From the NCBI RefSeq assembly GCF_900111555.1, contig NZ_FOHZ01000016.1:1-64000 (forward strand): 64,000 bases of DNA, read 5' to 3'. Source of the stretch: Marinobacter segnicrescens. GTDB lineage: Bacteria; Pseudomonadota; Gammaproteobacteria; Pseudomonadales; Oleiphilaceae. The notes beneath the pieces are model-generated. The model saw only the letters and a list, made by a program, of their open reading frames with translations, searched no databases and was not told where the DNA came from. The position numbers and the translations under genes are program-made. Positions 9,186-18,405 of the stretch are shown piece by piece (position 1 is the stretch's first letter; each line of letters begins with the position of its first letter).

Positions 9186-9839
9186 ATGCAAGACCTGATC
9201 TATGAACCAGCCATTGCGGATCCTGGTTATGCCCCAGGGCTGATCCTTGCCCATGGCGCTGGCGCGGGCAGTGACAGCCCTTTTATGAGCCGCCTTGCCC
9301 GGAGCCTGGCTGAATCCGGAATCCATGTGTGGCGGTTCGAATTCCCCTACATGCTCAAGCGCCGTGCTGATGGCCGTAAGCGGCCACCCGATCGGCAGCC
9401 GGTGCTGCTGTCCCACTTTGCTGGCGTCGTTGGTCACTGTCATTCGCTCATGAGCCCGGGGCAAACGCTGGTTATCGGGGGGAAATCCATGGGGGGGCGA
9501 ATGGCATCCTTGTTGGCGGCTTCCCGCGAGTGCGCTTACATAAAAGGTGTCGCCTGTTTTGGTTACCCGTTCCATCCGCCAGGAAAGCCAGACCGCTGGA
9601 GGACGGACCATTTTATGGAGATCCCATGTCCGCTGGCGATCTTTCAGGGTACCCGTGATCCGTTCGGCAAGCCTGAGGAACTGGCGGCCCGGCCTGGCTT
9701 GCCCGCCCGGGTGAGCGTGCACTGGCTCGAAGGCGGCAATCACGATCTGAGACCTTTGAAAAAGCAGGGGTTGGATGAGAATGCCCTGATAGACGAGGCG
9801 GCGGCCAGGGCGGCTGCTTTTATAGGCTCACTTGAGTAG
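9186..9839 (+). CDS. Alpha/beta hydrolase of the KANL3/Tex30 (COG3571) type
   Basis: Cytoplasmic protein of 217 residues with an alpha/beta hydrolase fold. The oxyanion region is LAHGAGAGSDS, the nucleophile elbow is GGKSMGGRMA (Ser101), an aspartate lies in GTRDPFG, and a histidine lies in GGNHDL near the C-terminus. This pattern belongs to the small dienelactone-hydrolase-like group related to KANL3/Tex30, whose substrates are unknown. It is divergent from ccoN and is followed 64 bases later by rlmM on the same strand, so the two may be cotranscribed. No function can be assigned beyond hydrolase. Confidence 0.85.
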   Translation: MQDLIYEPAIADPGYAPGLILAHGAGAGSDSPFMSRLARSLAESGIHVWRFEFPYMLKRRADGRKRPPDRQPVLLSHFAGVVGHCHSLMSPGQTLVIGGKSMGGRMASLLAASRECAYIKGVACFGYPFHPPGKPDRWRTDHFMEIPCPLAIFQGTRDPFGKPEELAARPGLPARVSVHWLEGGNHDLRPLKKQGLDENALIDEAAARAAAFIGSLE

Positions 9840-9903
9840 GCTATGCAACCCGGTCCAACTTTTCCGGGGGAACCCTTTTACTTGCCAGTGCCGAGGTAGC
9901 CTG

Positions 9904-10995
9904 ATGGACGTTCCGCTGAATCAACTGCTTGCCTTTTGTAGGCCCGGCTTCGAGTCAGAGGCTGGCCGCGAGCTGACCGATGCGGCAGCAACGAAGGGTG
10001 CGTGGGGGTACTTCACGCCGCAGCCTGGCACAGGCTGGCTGCGCTTTACCCTGGCCGGGGGGCTTGATGCACCTTCGCTGCTGCGGCAGGTGCCGCTGGA
10101 GTCCCTGGTCTTTGTCAGGGACTGGCAGGTATTGCTCGCTGAAATGGCGCTGCCGGCCAAGGATCGGGTGGGAGCGGTGGTTGAAGTGCTGAGCGATGGT
10201 GGTGTCGAGTTGGTCCGCACCTGTGCCAGGGTGGATGTGCGGGTTGGGGAAAACAGCAGCGACCCGGATCTCGGGCGCTTTGCCCGCAAGTGGGTAGCGC
10301 CGCTATCCCGGGCGCTGAGAGGGGCCGGGTTGCTGGGTGCTGAGGTGGACAGTTCAGTCGGAGATCGACTGGAGATTCTGCTCCCGGATTTTGGATCCGC
10401 TCTGATCGGCATGAGCCTGGCCAATAACCGGGCCCGCTGGCCTATGGGTATCCCCCGACTGAAGTTGCCGGCTTCAGCGCCCAGCCGATCTGCGCTCAAG
10501 CTGGAAGAGGCCTGGAAAGTGCTACTGCCGGCTGACCGTGCCCTGGACTACCTGGGGGGCGGAAAGACCGCTGTGGACCTTGGTGCGGCTCCTGGTGGCT
10601 GGACCTGGCAGTTGGTGCAGCAAGGCATGCAGGTGACGGCGGTCGACAACGGGGCTATGGAAGAAGGGTTGATGGCGACAGGTATGGTCACCCATGTCCA
10701 GGCCGATGGTTACCTGTGGCGACCGAAGCGGGCAGTGGACTGGATGGTGTGCGATATCGTCGACAAGCCCCGGCGTACCGCGTCCATGGTCAGTGACTGG
10801 TTCACTGACCAGTTGTGCCGTTACAGTATTTTTAACCTCAAGCTGCCCATGAAAAAACGCTACGACGAGTGGTTGCTTTGCCGGGAGTTGTTGCAGTCCC
10901 GACTTGCCGATGCACCGTTCGGAGTGGGCCTCAGGGCCCGGCAGCTTTACCACGACCGGGAAGAGATTACCTGCTTCCTTGAGCGGACCGACTGA
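9904..10995 (+). CDS. rlmM: 23S rRNA 2'-O-ribose C2498 methyltransferase RlmM
   Basis: SAM-dependent methyltransferase of 363 residues that in E. coli methylates the ribose of C2498 in 23S rRNA. The N-terminal half carries a THUMP-like domain, and the C-terminal half is a Rossmann domain with the SAM-binding motif DLGAAPGGWTWQL and the VCDIVDKPRR segment. I start it at 9904 (MDVPLNQLLAFCRPGFE), where GAGG lies at a good distance and homology begins, not at the upstream in-frame ATG that overlaps the hydrolase gene. Length is close to E. coli RlmM. Confidence 0.93.
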   Translation: MDVPLNQLLAFCRPGFESEAGRELTDAAATKGAWGYFTPQPGTGWLRFTLAGGLDAPSLLRQVPLESLVFVRDWQVLLAEMALPAKDRVGAVVEVLSDGGVELVRTCARVDVRVGENSSDPDLGRFARKWVAPLSRALRGAGLLGAEVDSSVGDRLEILLPDFGSALIGMSLANNRARWPMGIPRLKLPASAPSRSALKLEEAWKVLLPADRALDYLGGGKTAVDLGAAPGGWTWQLVQQGMQVTAVDNGAMEEGLMATGMVTHVQADGYLWRPKRAVDWMVCDIVDKPRRTASMVSDWFTDQLCRYSIFNLKLPMKKRYDEWLLCRELLQSRLADAPFGVGLRARQLYHDREEITCFLERTD

Positions 10996-11008
10996 TCGGT
11001 TCGCCCTT

Positions 11009-11293
11009 TCAGCACTGGTGGAGAATGGTGATCTTCTCGTCCAGGTCCATCATGGGCTTTACGTCGTTGAGCAGTTGTTGACGCTCGGTCGAGTGGTACC
11101 AACGGTCCCAGTCGGCCTCTGATCGCCAGTTTGCCAATGTGATCCGGTGGTTCGGGTCATGGGCGTTCACCAGTGTTTCGCCGGAAATGAATCCCGGAGC
11201 GGCGACCGCGTTCTGGAGAATCGCCCGGGACCGCTCCTCGTAGGCGGTTTCAAGGGTTTCAGCGATATGACGTTCGATCAGGACTCGAATCAT
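11009..11293 (-). CDS. Antibiotic biosynthesis monooxygenase (ABM) domain protein
   Basis: Small protein of 94 residues forming one ABM-like ferredoxin-fold domain: [10 protein letters not shown] at the start, PGFISGETL in the middle, and an [16 protein letters not shown] segment typical of the family. Such proteins are usually dimers; some are heme-degrading or quinol monooxygenases, many have no known substrate. The heme-binding residues of IsdG-type enzymes cannot be recognised. It converges with rlmM (13-base gap) and is divergent from the tusA-like gene. Function not assigned. Confidence 0.85.
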   Translation of the reverse strand: MIRVLIERHIAETLETAYEERSRAILQNAVAAPGFISGETLVNAHDPNHRITLANWRSEADWDRWYHSTERQQLLNDVKPMMDLDEKITILHQC

Positions 11294-11339
11294 GGGTACC
11301 TCTCAGCTGACAGTCGCTATAACAGTCGGGCGCGTTTCT

Positions 11340-11354
11340 GGTCTAAAATAGACC
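11340..11354. repeat. Perfect 15-bp palindrome between the ABM gene and tusA
   Basis: GGTCTA-AAA-TAGACC is a perfect inverted repeat with a 3-base centre in the 165-base gap between two divergent genes. It contains TAAAAT (11344-11349), which could be a -10 element for the tusA side, although no good -35 is seen at the right spacing. The shape suggests a binding site for a dimeric regulator, but the regulator is not known. Confidence 0.45.
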
Positions 11355-11458
11355 TGTATGACAGTAATTTAGCACTTGAACCGGGAAAATCCATCAGGTT
11401 TGTACGTAAACCTGGGGACGGGGCGGAAAAGCCTGCCGGTGCACTGCGGGAGGTGACT

Positions 11459-11701
11459 ATGGCGGAAACTGCTGACCAGGATGCCGAGCTTGATGCGCGC
11501 GGGTTAATGTGTCCCGAGCCGGTAATGATGCTCCATAACCGGATAGCCGATGTACCGGTAGGTGGTGTTTTGCGGGTGTTGGCTACGGACCCCTCGACAA
11601 CCCGGGATATTCCCCGCTTCTGTCAGTTCCTGAACCATGAGTTGCTCAGGCAGGAGCAGGCGGAGGACCAGTATCTGTTCTGGATCCGCCGGGGCGCCTG
11701 A
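11459..11701 (+). CDS. tusA: TusA-family sulfurtransferase
   Basis: Protein of 80 residues with the TusA fold and signature [13 protein letters not shown], in which Cys18 of the CPxP motif carries persulfide sulfur. TusA passes sulfur from IscS to TusBCD for thiolation of tRNA wobble uridine, the pathway that ends with MnmA (also in this window). The frame is open far upstream, but GGAGGTGACT before the ATG at 11459 sets the start. It converges with dsbD. Other TusA-like paralogues exist in many genomes, so the gene symbol is likely but not certain. Confidence 0.87.
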   Translation: MAETADQDAELDARGLMCPEPVMMLHNRIADVPVGGVLRVLATDPSTTRDIPRFCQFLNHELLRQEQAEDQYLFWIRRGA

Positions 11702-11727
11702 ATGGCGGACCGGCGATAAACCCCGGG

Positions 11728-13620
11728 TTACAGGAGGGCTTCGGCCTTTCCCAGGTGCTCCAGGAACGCTTCACGATCCATCTCACCCAGCACCCGAAGG
11801 TTCTGGACCTCGGATCCGCCCGGGTTGTAGAAAAGAATGGCCGGTGGCCCGAAAAGACCCAGTTCATCCAGCAAGGCCTGCTGTTCCGGCGTGTTGTCCG
11901 TCATGTCGATCTGCAGCAGGGTGTATGGCTCCATTGCTGCAATCACACCGGGCTGGCTGAATACCTCGCGCTCCATCACCTTGCACGATATGCACCAGTC
12001 AGCGTAGAAATCCAGGATGACCGGTCGACCCTGCTCGCCGGCTTCGGCAAGTCGCGCCCGGATGATGTCCGGTTCTTCTATCCGGTCAAACCGGGCGTGC
12101 TCCAGCGTCGTGGTGCCGCCCGGGGAGGTCCCACCGGCAATAAACGGGGCAAGTGGCCTCAGGGGGTCTGATGCGCCGGACAGCGCTCCGGCCAATAGAG
12201 CAAGGCCCCAGGCAAACAGCATAAGGCCAGCCCCTTTCCAGGTTCGTTGCCAGCCGGCCCGGGCCTGGTCAAAGGCTCCCAGCTGAACGCCCGTGATGGC
12301 CGCGAGAACACCCCACAGGGTCAGTGCCAGCCACGCAGGTACCATCCGCTCGACCAGCCAGATTGCAACGGCCAGCAACATGATGCCGTAAAATGCTTTG
12401 ACGACGTTCATCCATGGACCGGTTTTTGGAAGCAGCTTGCGTCCGCCCACCGCAACCAGGATAAGAGGAACGCCCATTCCGAGGCCCAGCGAGAACAGGG
12501 CAACACCACCTACGACGGCATCTTGCGTGGTACTGATATAGAGCAAGCTGCCGGCCAGCGGTGCTGAGACGCAGGGAGATACGACGAGTGCCGACAGGGC
12601 GCCAATGCCAAAGACACTGGCGACCCGACCACCACTGAGGTTCTGGCTCGCCTGGTTCAGGCGGTTCTGGATGCCCTGGGGAAGTTGCAGGTCAAATACG
12701 TTGAACATGGCCAGTGCGAACAGCACGAAGAGGGCTGCGAAAGTGCCCAGAATCCAGGGTGACTGCAACTGCGCCTGCAGGTTGAAGCTGGCGCCCAGCA
12801 GGCCGGTGATGACGCCGGCGGCGGCGTAGGTCAGTGCCATGCCCAGCACATAGCTGAAGGCCAGCACCAGGGCCTGTCCGGAACTACGGGTGTTGTGACT
12901 GGACACCAGGGTAGAGATGATAGGCACCATGGGCAGTACGCAGGGGGTGAAGGTCAGTCCGAGCCCGAGCGCAAGGAACACCAGCGCGATGATCGCCAGG
13001 GACTGTTCCGACAGAAAGCCCGCCAGGCCGCTGGCGGATTCCAGGTCTGCCTTGCCTTCGGCCACGGGGGAGGGAGGCTGGTTGCCAGAATTTGTATCCG
13101 GGGCTGGCGCCTGGCTGGCTGCCTTGTTCTTGCCGCTGGCATAGTAGAGTACTTCACGGGTTTGCGGCGGATAGCACAGGCCGGCCTTCGCACAACCCTG
13201 ATAGGTCACCTGCAAGGTGGCCTCCCGGATCCCTTCGGGGAGGGACAGTCCTACTGCGGCTTCGACCGGCTCATAGAAGACGTTGACGGTGCCGAAATAG
13301 GGATCTTCCGTTTCAACTCCGGCCAGGGAAAACTCAGGGTCTGAAACCGTCACGCCTTCTGTGACGGCTTCGACCTCGATTCGCTCCTTGTAAAGGTAGT
13401 GCTCCGGTGCCGTATCCCATCGCAGCAGAACGCCGTTGTCAGTGGTTGTGGAACTGAATGGCAAGGCCTCGTCCACCGGCAGGAAGTCCTGGCCGCCGAG
13501 GCTGTTACTGCCGAATGCTGCGAGGCTTTGACCCACAGGAACGAGGAGGAGTAACAGGAACAGAGCGATACTGGATGCGGCGCGAACGGTAAGCGGACTC
13601 GGTGGCATGAATAAAGGCAT
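11728..13620 (-). CDS. dsbD: Thiol:disulfide interchange protein DsbD
   Basis: Inner-membrane electron carrier of 630 residues that moves reducing power from cytoplasmic thioredoxin to periplasmic partners, including cytochrome c maturation. A signal peptide (about 1-34) is followed by the alpha domain with Cys143 and Cys149. The eight-span beta domain has FTPCVLPM (Cys227) and SPCVSAPL, and the C-terminal thioredoxin-like gamma domain has WCISCK (Cys543, Cys546). All six redox cysteines are present. An alternative ATG four codons downstream is possible. It fits the needs of the c-type cytochromes CcoO and CcoP encoded nearby. Confidence 0.96.
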   Translation of the reverse strand: MPLFMPPSPLTVRAASSIALFLLLLLVPVGQSLAAFGSNSLGGQDFLPVDEALPFSSTTTDNGVLLRWDTAPEHYLYKERIEVEAVTEGVTVSDPEFSLAGVETEDPYFGTVNVFYEPVEAAVGLSLPEGIREATLQVTYQGCAKAGLCYPPQTREVLYYASGKNKAASQAPAPDTNSGNQPPSPVAEGKADLESASGLAGFLSEQSLAIIALVFLALGLGLTFTPCVLPMVPIISTLVSSHNTRSSGQALVLAFSYVLGMALTYAAAGVITGLLGASFNLQAQLQSPWILGTFAALFVLFALAMFNVFDLQLPQGIQNRLNQASQNLSGGRVASVFGIGALSALVVSPCVSAPLAGSLLYISTTQDAVVGGVALFSLGLGMGVPLILVAVGGRKLLPKTGPWMNVVKAFYGIMLLAVAIWLVERMVPAWLALTLWGVLAAITGVQLGAFDQARAGWQRTWKGAGLMLFAWGLALLAGALSGASDPLRPLAPFIAGGTSPGGTTTLEHARFDRIEEPDIIRARLAEAGEQGRPVILDFYADWCISCKVMEREVFSQPGVIAAMEPYTLLQIDMTDNTPEQQALLDELGLFGPPAILFYNPGGSEVQNLRVLGEMDREAFLEHLGKAEALL

Positions 13621-13738
13621 CTTTCAGGTGAATTCAGGGCTTCCGGAAACGGATGGACTGACTGGGCTCGTGGCGGAAAGTTCCCCTGATGATATGCTGC
13701 TGGAATTCCTTTCAGTAAAGCCGCACAATAACGGACCC

Positions 13739-14350
13739 ATGAATAACCGTCCAGAAGACCTCGTCACACTGTTCAACGCTCTTTTCAGGGATTGCCTGAA
13801 AACCGAACTGGTTCGCGGTGGCGATGAGCCCGAATACCTGCCGGCTGGCGTAGCCGGGCCCTGTGCCCAGGTGATCTTTGCCCACGGCTACTTTGCCAGC
13901 GCTCTCCACGAAATCAGTCACTGGTGCATTGCAGGAGAGCAGCGACGCAAGCTGCGGGACTATGGCTACTGGTATTGTCCGGACGGACGTACCCCGGAGC
14001 AGCAGCGGGCATTCGAACAGGTTGAGGTGAAACCCCAGGCACTGGAATGGCTCTTTGCCGTTGCCAGTAAAAGCCCGTTCCATATCAGTGTGGACAACCT
14101 GGATGGCGGAGGTGCCATTGATGAGGCGGGCTTCCGGCGTCGGGTCTACGAACAGGCCTGCTATTACCTGGACCACGGGTTACCGCCAAGGGCGGAACAG
14201 TTTCTTAGCGCGTTAATGGACCATTATGGGACCGGACCGGAGGACTTTCTCCGGTGGCGCGAACAGTATCACTGTCTTACGGGCAACCATATGGCCGGGA
14301 CAGCACAACATTTCACAACAGTAAGCGAAGCCTATGACGCAATCTCCTGA
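13739..14350 (+). CDS. epmC: Elongation factor P hydroxylase EpmC
   Basis: Protein of 203 residues of the EpmC (YfcM) family, which hydroxylates the lysyl-lysine side chain of elongation factor P in E. coli. The metal-binding region FAHGYFASALHEISHW is clear (His49, HEISH at 57-61), as is the following RKLRDYGYWYCPDGR stretch. Start chosen at MNNRPEDL; the frame is open upstream into dsbD leader DNA. It overlaps the start of rhlB by 17 bases. The EF-P modifying partners EpmA and EpmB are not in this window. Confidence 0.92.
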   Translation: MNNRPEDLVTLFNALFRDCLKTELVRGGDEPEYLPAGVAGPCAQVIFAHGYFASALHEISHWCIAGEQRRKLRDYGYWYCPDGRTPEQQRAFEQVEVKPQALEWLFAVASKSPFHISVDNLDGGGAIDEAGFRRRVYEQACYYLDHGLPPRAEQFLSALMDHYGTGPEDFLRWREQYHCLTGNHMAGTAQHFTTVSEAYDAIS

Positions 14351-15698
14351 ATCCGGCAACACCACCGAGCAAACCGAAACAACGCCAGCGCAAGAGGACG
14401 TCAAGCAAAGCGGCACCCGCTTTGCCGAGCTTGGCCTCGATAAACGCCTGCTGGATGCGATTGCCGGCATCGGGTTCGAATACTGCACACCGATCCAGGC
14501 GGAAACCCTGCCTTACACCCTGGCCTGCCACGACCTGATCGGCCAGGCCCAGACCGGCACAGGGAAGACCGCGGCGTTCCTGATTACAGCTATCCAGACC
14601 CTGCTGGAAACGCCTGTTCCTGAGAAAGAACGCTTCGCGTCCGAGCCCCGTGTGCTGGCGCTCGCGCCGACCCGTGAACTGGCCATGCAGATCGCCAAGG
14701 ATGCCGAGGAGCTCTGTGCCCGCACTGGTCATCGGGTGGTGTCAGTCGTGGGGGGCATGAACTATGACAAACAACGGGAAGTGTTGCAGAACGAAATCGT
14801 GGATATCCTGGTGGCAACGCCCGGGCGCCTGATTGATTTCCTCGGCTCCCAGGATGTCTTCCTGGACCAGGTGGACCTGCTTATCCTTGATGAAGCGGAT
14901 CGCATGCTGGATATGGGCTTTATCCCGGATGTGAAGCGAATCATCCGTCGCTGCCCGCCCAAGGATGACCGCCAGACCCTGTTATTCAGTGCCACCTTCA
15001 ACCAGGACGTACTCAACCTGGCATCCATGTGGACGCACGGAGCTGAATTCATCGAGATCGAGCCTCAGCAGAAGACGGCAGAGCGGGTCAAACAGACCGT
15101 CTACCTGGTGTCTGAAGAACAAAAACTGCCGGTGCTGGTGAATTCCTTGAATCGGCCAGGTGTGGACAAGGCCATCGTGTTCGCCAACCGTCGTGATCAA
15201 TGCCGTGACCTGGAAGAAGACCTGAAAAACCAGGGCGTTGCAGCCGCGCTCATGTCTGGCGAGATTCCCCAGAACAAGCGACTGAAGACCCTGGATCAGT
15301 TCAAGAATGGCGACATCCAGGTACTGGTTGCCACAGATGTTGCCGGGCGTGGCATCCACGTGCAGGGTGTTACCCATGTGTTCAACTACAACCTGCCGGA
15401 CAATGCTGAGGACTACGTCCACCGTATCGGACGCACCGGACGTGCTGGTGAACACGGTATTTCCATCAGCTTTGCCAGTGAGGACGATGCCTTCGCTTTG
15501 CCGGGTATCGAAAGCTACATCAGCCAGAAGCTGACCACCTCAGTGCCGGAAGAAGACCTGTTGCAGCCGCTGGAGAAACCCCTGATCCAACGCCGCCGTG
15601 GCGGTCGTCGTTCAGGTGGCGGCCCGCGTAGTGGAGGCAACCGGGGCCGTTCAGGGCAGGGAAGTCGCGGTCGTCCCCGGTCTTCGGGTAATCGGTAA
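14334..15698 (+). CDS. rhlB: DEAD-box ATP-dependent RNA helicase RhlB
   Basis: RNA helicase of 454 residues. Motifs in order: Q motif with the F-x-E-L-G-L start, AQTGTGKT (Lys78), PTRELA, ATPGR, DEAD, SAT, and HRIGRTGR in the second RecA domain. The C-terminal tail is rich in Arg, Gly and Ser (repeated RRGGRRSGGG), as in RhlB-type helicases of pseudomonads, and likely binds RNA. RhlB unwinds structured mRNA for the degradosome. It overlaps epmC at its start and is followed 13 bases later by pdxB. Assignment to RhlB rather than RhlE rests on the overall sequence feel. Confidence 0.88.
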   Translation: MTQSPESGNTTEQTETTPAQEDVKQSGTRFAELGLDKRLLDAIAGIGFEYCTPIQAETLPYTLACHDLIGQAQTGTGKTAAFLITAIQTLLETPVPEKERFASEPRVLALAPTRELAMQIAKDAEELCARTGHRVVSVVGGMNYDKQREVLQNEIVDILVATPGRLIDFLGSQDVFLDQVDLLILDEADRMLDMGFIPDVKRIIRRCPPKDDRQTLLFSATFNQDVLNLASMWTHGAEFIEIEPQQKTAERVKQTVYLVSEEQKLPVLVNSLNRPGVDKAIVFANRRDQCRDLEEDLKNQGVAAALMSGEIPQNKRLKTLDQFKNGDIQVLVATDVAGRGIHVQGVTHVFNYNLPDNAEDYVHRIGRTGRAGEHGISISFASEDDAFALPGIESYISQKLTTSVPEEDLLQPLEKPLIQRRRGGRRSGGGPRSGGNRGRSGQGSRGRPRSSGNR

Positions 15699-15711
15699 CG
15701 CCCGGCTTGCC

Positions 15712-16884
15712 ATGGCTTCCCTGCGGATCGTTGCGGACGAGAACATTCCCCTGCTGGAAGCCTTCTGTGGTGATCTCGGCCCACTGACGCGGGTCAATGG
15801 CCGTAACCTGGACCGTGACCAGTTGAAGGAGGCGGACGTACTGCTGGTACGCTCGGTTACCCGGATTGACCAGGCCCTGCTGGCGGAAACACCGGTCAGG
15901 TTTGTGGGCACCGCCACTATTGGCACAGACCATGTTGACATCCCGTGGCTAGAGGCCCAGGACATTGCCTTCGCATCGGCCCCGGGCTGTAACGCCAGTA
16001 GCGTGGTGCAGTATGTGCTGTCGGTTCTGTCGCTGTTCCTCCAGCGGAGTGAGCGGCGCACCCTCGATGGCCTGACCGTAGGCATTATTGGGGCGGGTAA
16101 TGTGGGCGGTCGTCTGGTCAGGGTGCTGTCAGGATTGGGGGTGACCGTTCGCGTCAGTGACCCACCCCTTGAATCCATCGGCGCCGATTTTCCCTTTGCA
16201 CCCATCGACGATGTGCTGGCCTGCGACGTTATTTCTCTTCACGCTCCCCTTTTGCGGGACGGTCCCCATCCCACCTGGCACCTGCTTGATCGTCAACGCC
16301 TGGCCCGCCTGCGCGGAGGCCAGCTTTTGATCAACAGTGGCCGCGGTGCTGTGGTGGATAGCCTGGCTTTGCTGGAAAGGCTTCAGCAGACTGACCCCCC
16401 TTTGGTGGTCCTGGATGTATGGGAAAACGAACCCACTCCGGTGCCGGAGTTGCTGGATCGGTGCTGGCTTGCGACCCCCCATATTGCCGGGTACAGCCTG
16501 GAAGGCAAGAGCCGCGGCACCGAAATGATCGCCCGGGCGCTGCGTCAGTGGGCTGGTCTCTCCATGACGCCTGCCATGGAAGGGTTGCTACCGCCACCTC
16601 CGGTTTCCGGCCTTCAGTTCACGGCGCAGTGCGCTCCTCTCGATGCTTTGCATCGTGCCCTGATGACCTGCTATGACCCAAGAGATGATGACGCACGGTT
16701 GAGAAAGTTGTTCACCAGTGCAGTCTCGACCGGTCAGTCCTCCGGGCCGTCTTTTGACCGGCTGAGGAAGGAATATCCGGTGCGCAGGGAACCCACCAGT
16801 CTCAGCGTGAGTGTGGCGGATACGGGGGGGAATACGGAAGCGGCCCGGTTATTGTCCCGGGCCGGATTCACAGTATCGACTTAA
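15712..16884 (+). CDS. pdxB: Erythronate-4-phosphate dehydrogenase PdxB
   Basis: NAD-dependent dehydrogenase of 390 residues, second step of pyridoxal 5'-phosphate synthesis by the DXP-dependent route. It starts [12 protein letters not shown], has the Rossmann motif [13 protein letters not shown], the NSGRGAVVD segment, and the [15 protein letters not shown] segment with the catalytic histidine that sets PdxB apart from other 2-hydroxyacid dehydrogenases. A PdxB-type dimerisation domain follows. Its TAA overlaps the stop of convergent htpX by three bases. The frame is open back into rhlB; I start at the ATG at 15712. Confidence 0.94.
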   Translation: MASLRIVADENIPLLEAFCGDLGPLTRVNGRNLDRDQLKEADVLLVRSVTRIDQALLAETPVRFVGTATIGTDHVDIPWLEAQDIAFASAPGCNASSVVQYVLSVLSLFLQRSERRTLDGLTVGIIGAGNVGGRLVRVLSGLGVTVRVSDPPLESIGADFPFAPIDDVLACDVISLHAPLLRDGPHPTWHLLDRQRLARLRGGQLLINSGRGAVVDSLALLERLQQTDPPLVVLDVWENEPTPVPELLDRCWLATPHIAGYSLEGKSRGTEMIARALRQWAGLSMTPAMEGLLPPPPVSGLQFTAQCAPLDALHRALMTCYDPRDDDARLRKLFTSAVSTGQSSGPSFDRLRKEYPVRREPTSLSVSVADTGGNTEAARLLSRAGFTVST

Positions 16885-17765
16885 CCGAGGTTTGCCTGTG
16901 TAAGGGCCTCGATCCGGTCCTCCAGTGGCGGATGGGTCATGAACAGCGCGCTCAGGCCGCCCCTGGCGCCACGGTTGATGCCAAAGGCCTGCAGGTTGTC
17001 CGGCATCTGGTCCGGCAACTCGCTTTCCTGCCGTAACCGCCCCAGGGCGCTGATCATGGCGCTGCGTCCGGCCAGTTGCGCGCCGGCAATGTCAGCCCGG
17101 AACTCCCGGCGGCGGGAGAACCAGAACACAATAGTGCTCGCCAGGATGCCCAGCACGATCTCCGCGACGATGCTGACAATCCAGAACCCGGGGCCATGGC
17201 CTTGCTCATTGCGGAAGACCACCCGATCTACCACTGAACCGATCACCCGCGCGGCGAAGATGACAAAGGTGTTTACCACACCCTGGATCAGGGTCAGGGT
17301 GACCATGTCACCGTTCGCCACGTGACCGATCTCGTGGCCGACGACGGCACGGATCTCGTCCTTGCTGAATCGCTGGAGCAGCCCTTCGCTGACGGCTACC
17401 AGCGAGGCGTTCCTGTTCCACCCGGTTGCGAAGGCGTTGGACTGGCTGGCCGGGAAGATGGCCACCTCAGGCATGCCAATGCCTGCCTTTTGAGCCAGTT
17501 CGGCAACGGTATCCACCAGCCACCGTTCCGCCGGTGTACGGGGAGATTCGATCAACCGTGCCCCAGTGGTCTTCTTGGCAATGAACTTGGACATGAACAG
17601 TGAGATAAACGCACCGGCAAAGCCGAAGACCGCAGCGAATGCCAGCAGGGATCCGTAATTGATCCCGTTCTGTGCCAGGTAACTGTCAACGCCCAGCAGC
17701 GAGAGTGTAACGCTCGCAACCAGGATGACTGCCAGGTTTGTCGCAAGAAACAGCAGGATTCTCAT
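16881..17765 (-). CDS. htpX: Membrane zinc metalloprotease HtpX
   Basis: Inner-membrane M48 protease of 294 residues. Two N-terminal membrane segments (about 4-24 and 37-57) are followed by the zinc motif HEIGH (144-148) and two further membrane segments. The third zinc ligand region [12 protein letters not shown] comes next. HtpX removes damaged membrane proteins and partly backs up FtsH; it is usually under envelope stress control. The neighbours (small unknown gene, alaA, gpx) match the order in P. aeruginosa as I recall it. Confidence 0.95.
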   Translation of the reverse strand: MRILLFLATNLAVILVASVTLSLLGVDSYLAQNGINYGSLLAFAAVFGFAGAFISLFMSKFIAKKTTGARLIESPRTPAERWLVDTVAELAQKAGIGMPEVAIFPASQSNAFATGWNRNASLVAVSEGLLQRFSKDEIRAVVGHEIGHVANGDMVTLTLIQGVVNTFVIFAARVIGSVVDRVVFRNEQGHGPGFWIVSIVAEIVLGILASTIVFWFSRRREFRADIAGAQLAGRSAMISALGRLRQESELPDQMPDNLQAFGINRGARGGLSALFMTHPPLEDRIEALTQANLG

Positions 17766-17892
17766 TCAGTGACCTCGTCAGGAGTCCAATTTCCTGCAAT
17801 CGGATATCGGTACTTGCCAACGCAATTTCAATAACCTTGCGCAGAGTTAACCGGGATGTCCGTTGCTCCCAAAAAGACCGTTGGACTGTCCG

Positions 17893-18369
17893 TCAGTTCC
17901 CGGCCGGGGCAAAAAAGGCAGCCTGCATGGCTCGGCTGAGGGTGGGGGAATGCCCCCCCCGAATGGATTGGCGGAGCACGTGAACCCAGGACGAGCGATC
18001 CTGGCGTACCGATGCTGGCAGCGGGGAATCCGGCTCCGGCACACCGGGCTCCGGTAGCGACAGCGTCCGGGCCAGGTCCAGTGGCGCGGGTGTGTTCAGG
18101 AGGATAAAGGCTTTCCGGGTCAGCACAGCCTGGTCCAGGGCTTCCTGGCGAATGGTATCCACGTAGCGCAGCAGGCCTTCTTCCTCCAGCCACAACAGCG
18201 CACCGAAACAGGCCATGTGGCGGGAACTGTGTAGCCCAAACTCGTCCGGCTCATCCGGCCCGGCGATGTCTTCCACAAACAGGTTGATCCTGCGGGGAAA
18301 CACACTGTAAAGCTGTACCAGGGCAATGCCAGAATCCCGGTAGAACTCCTCAATATGAATATCGGCCAT
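17893..18369 (-). CDS. Conserved hypothetical protein (PA2829-like by position)
   Basis: Protein of 158 residues with no domain I can name. It begins MADIHIEEFYRDSGIALVQLY and contains a PDEPDEFGLHSSRHMACF stretch, then a helical LEEEGLLRYVD region. The second half is proline-rich and poorly structured. It has no signal peptide and no membrane segment. The start resembles a family seen between htpX and the alaA-type aminotransferase in pseudomonads, so position and sequence support a real gene. The start ATG is 36 bases after alaA, so the two are probably cotranscribed. Confidence 0.72.
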   Translation of the reverse strand: MADIHIEEFYRDSGIALVQLYSVFPRRINLFVEDIAGPDEPDEFGLHSSRHMACFGALLWLEEEGLLRYVDTIRQEALDQAVLTRKAFILLNTPAPLDLARTLSLPEPGVPEPDSPLPASVRQDRSSWVHVLRQSIRGGHSPTLSRAMQAAFFAPAGN

Positions 18370-18405
18370 ACTGCTGCGATCCGTTGGCTGTATTGACTGG
18401 CCCGG

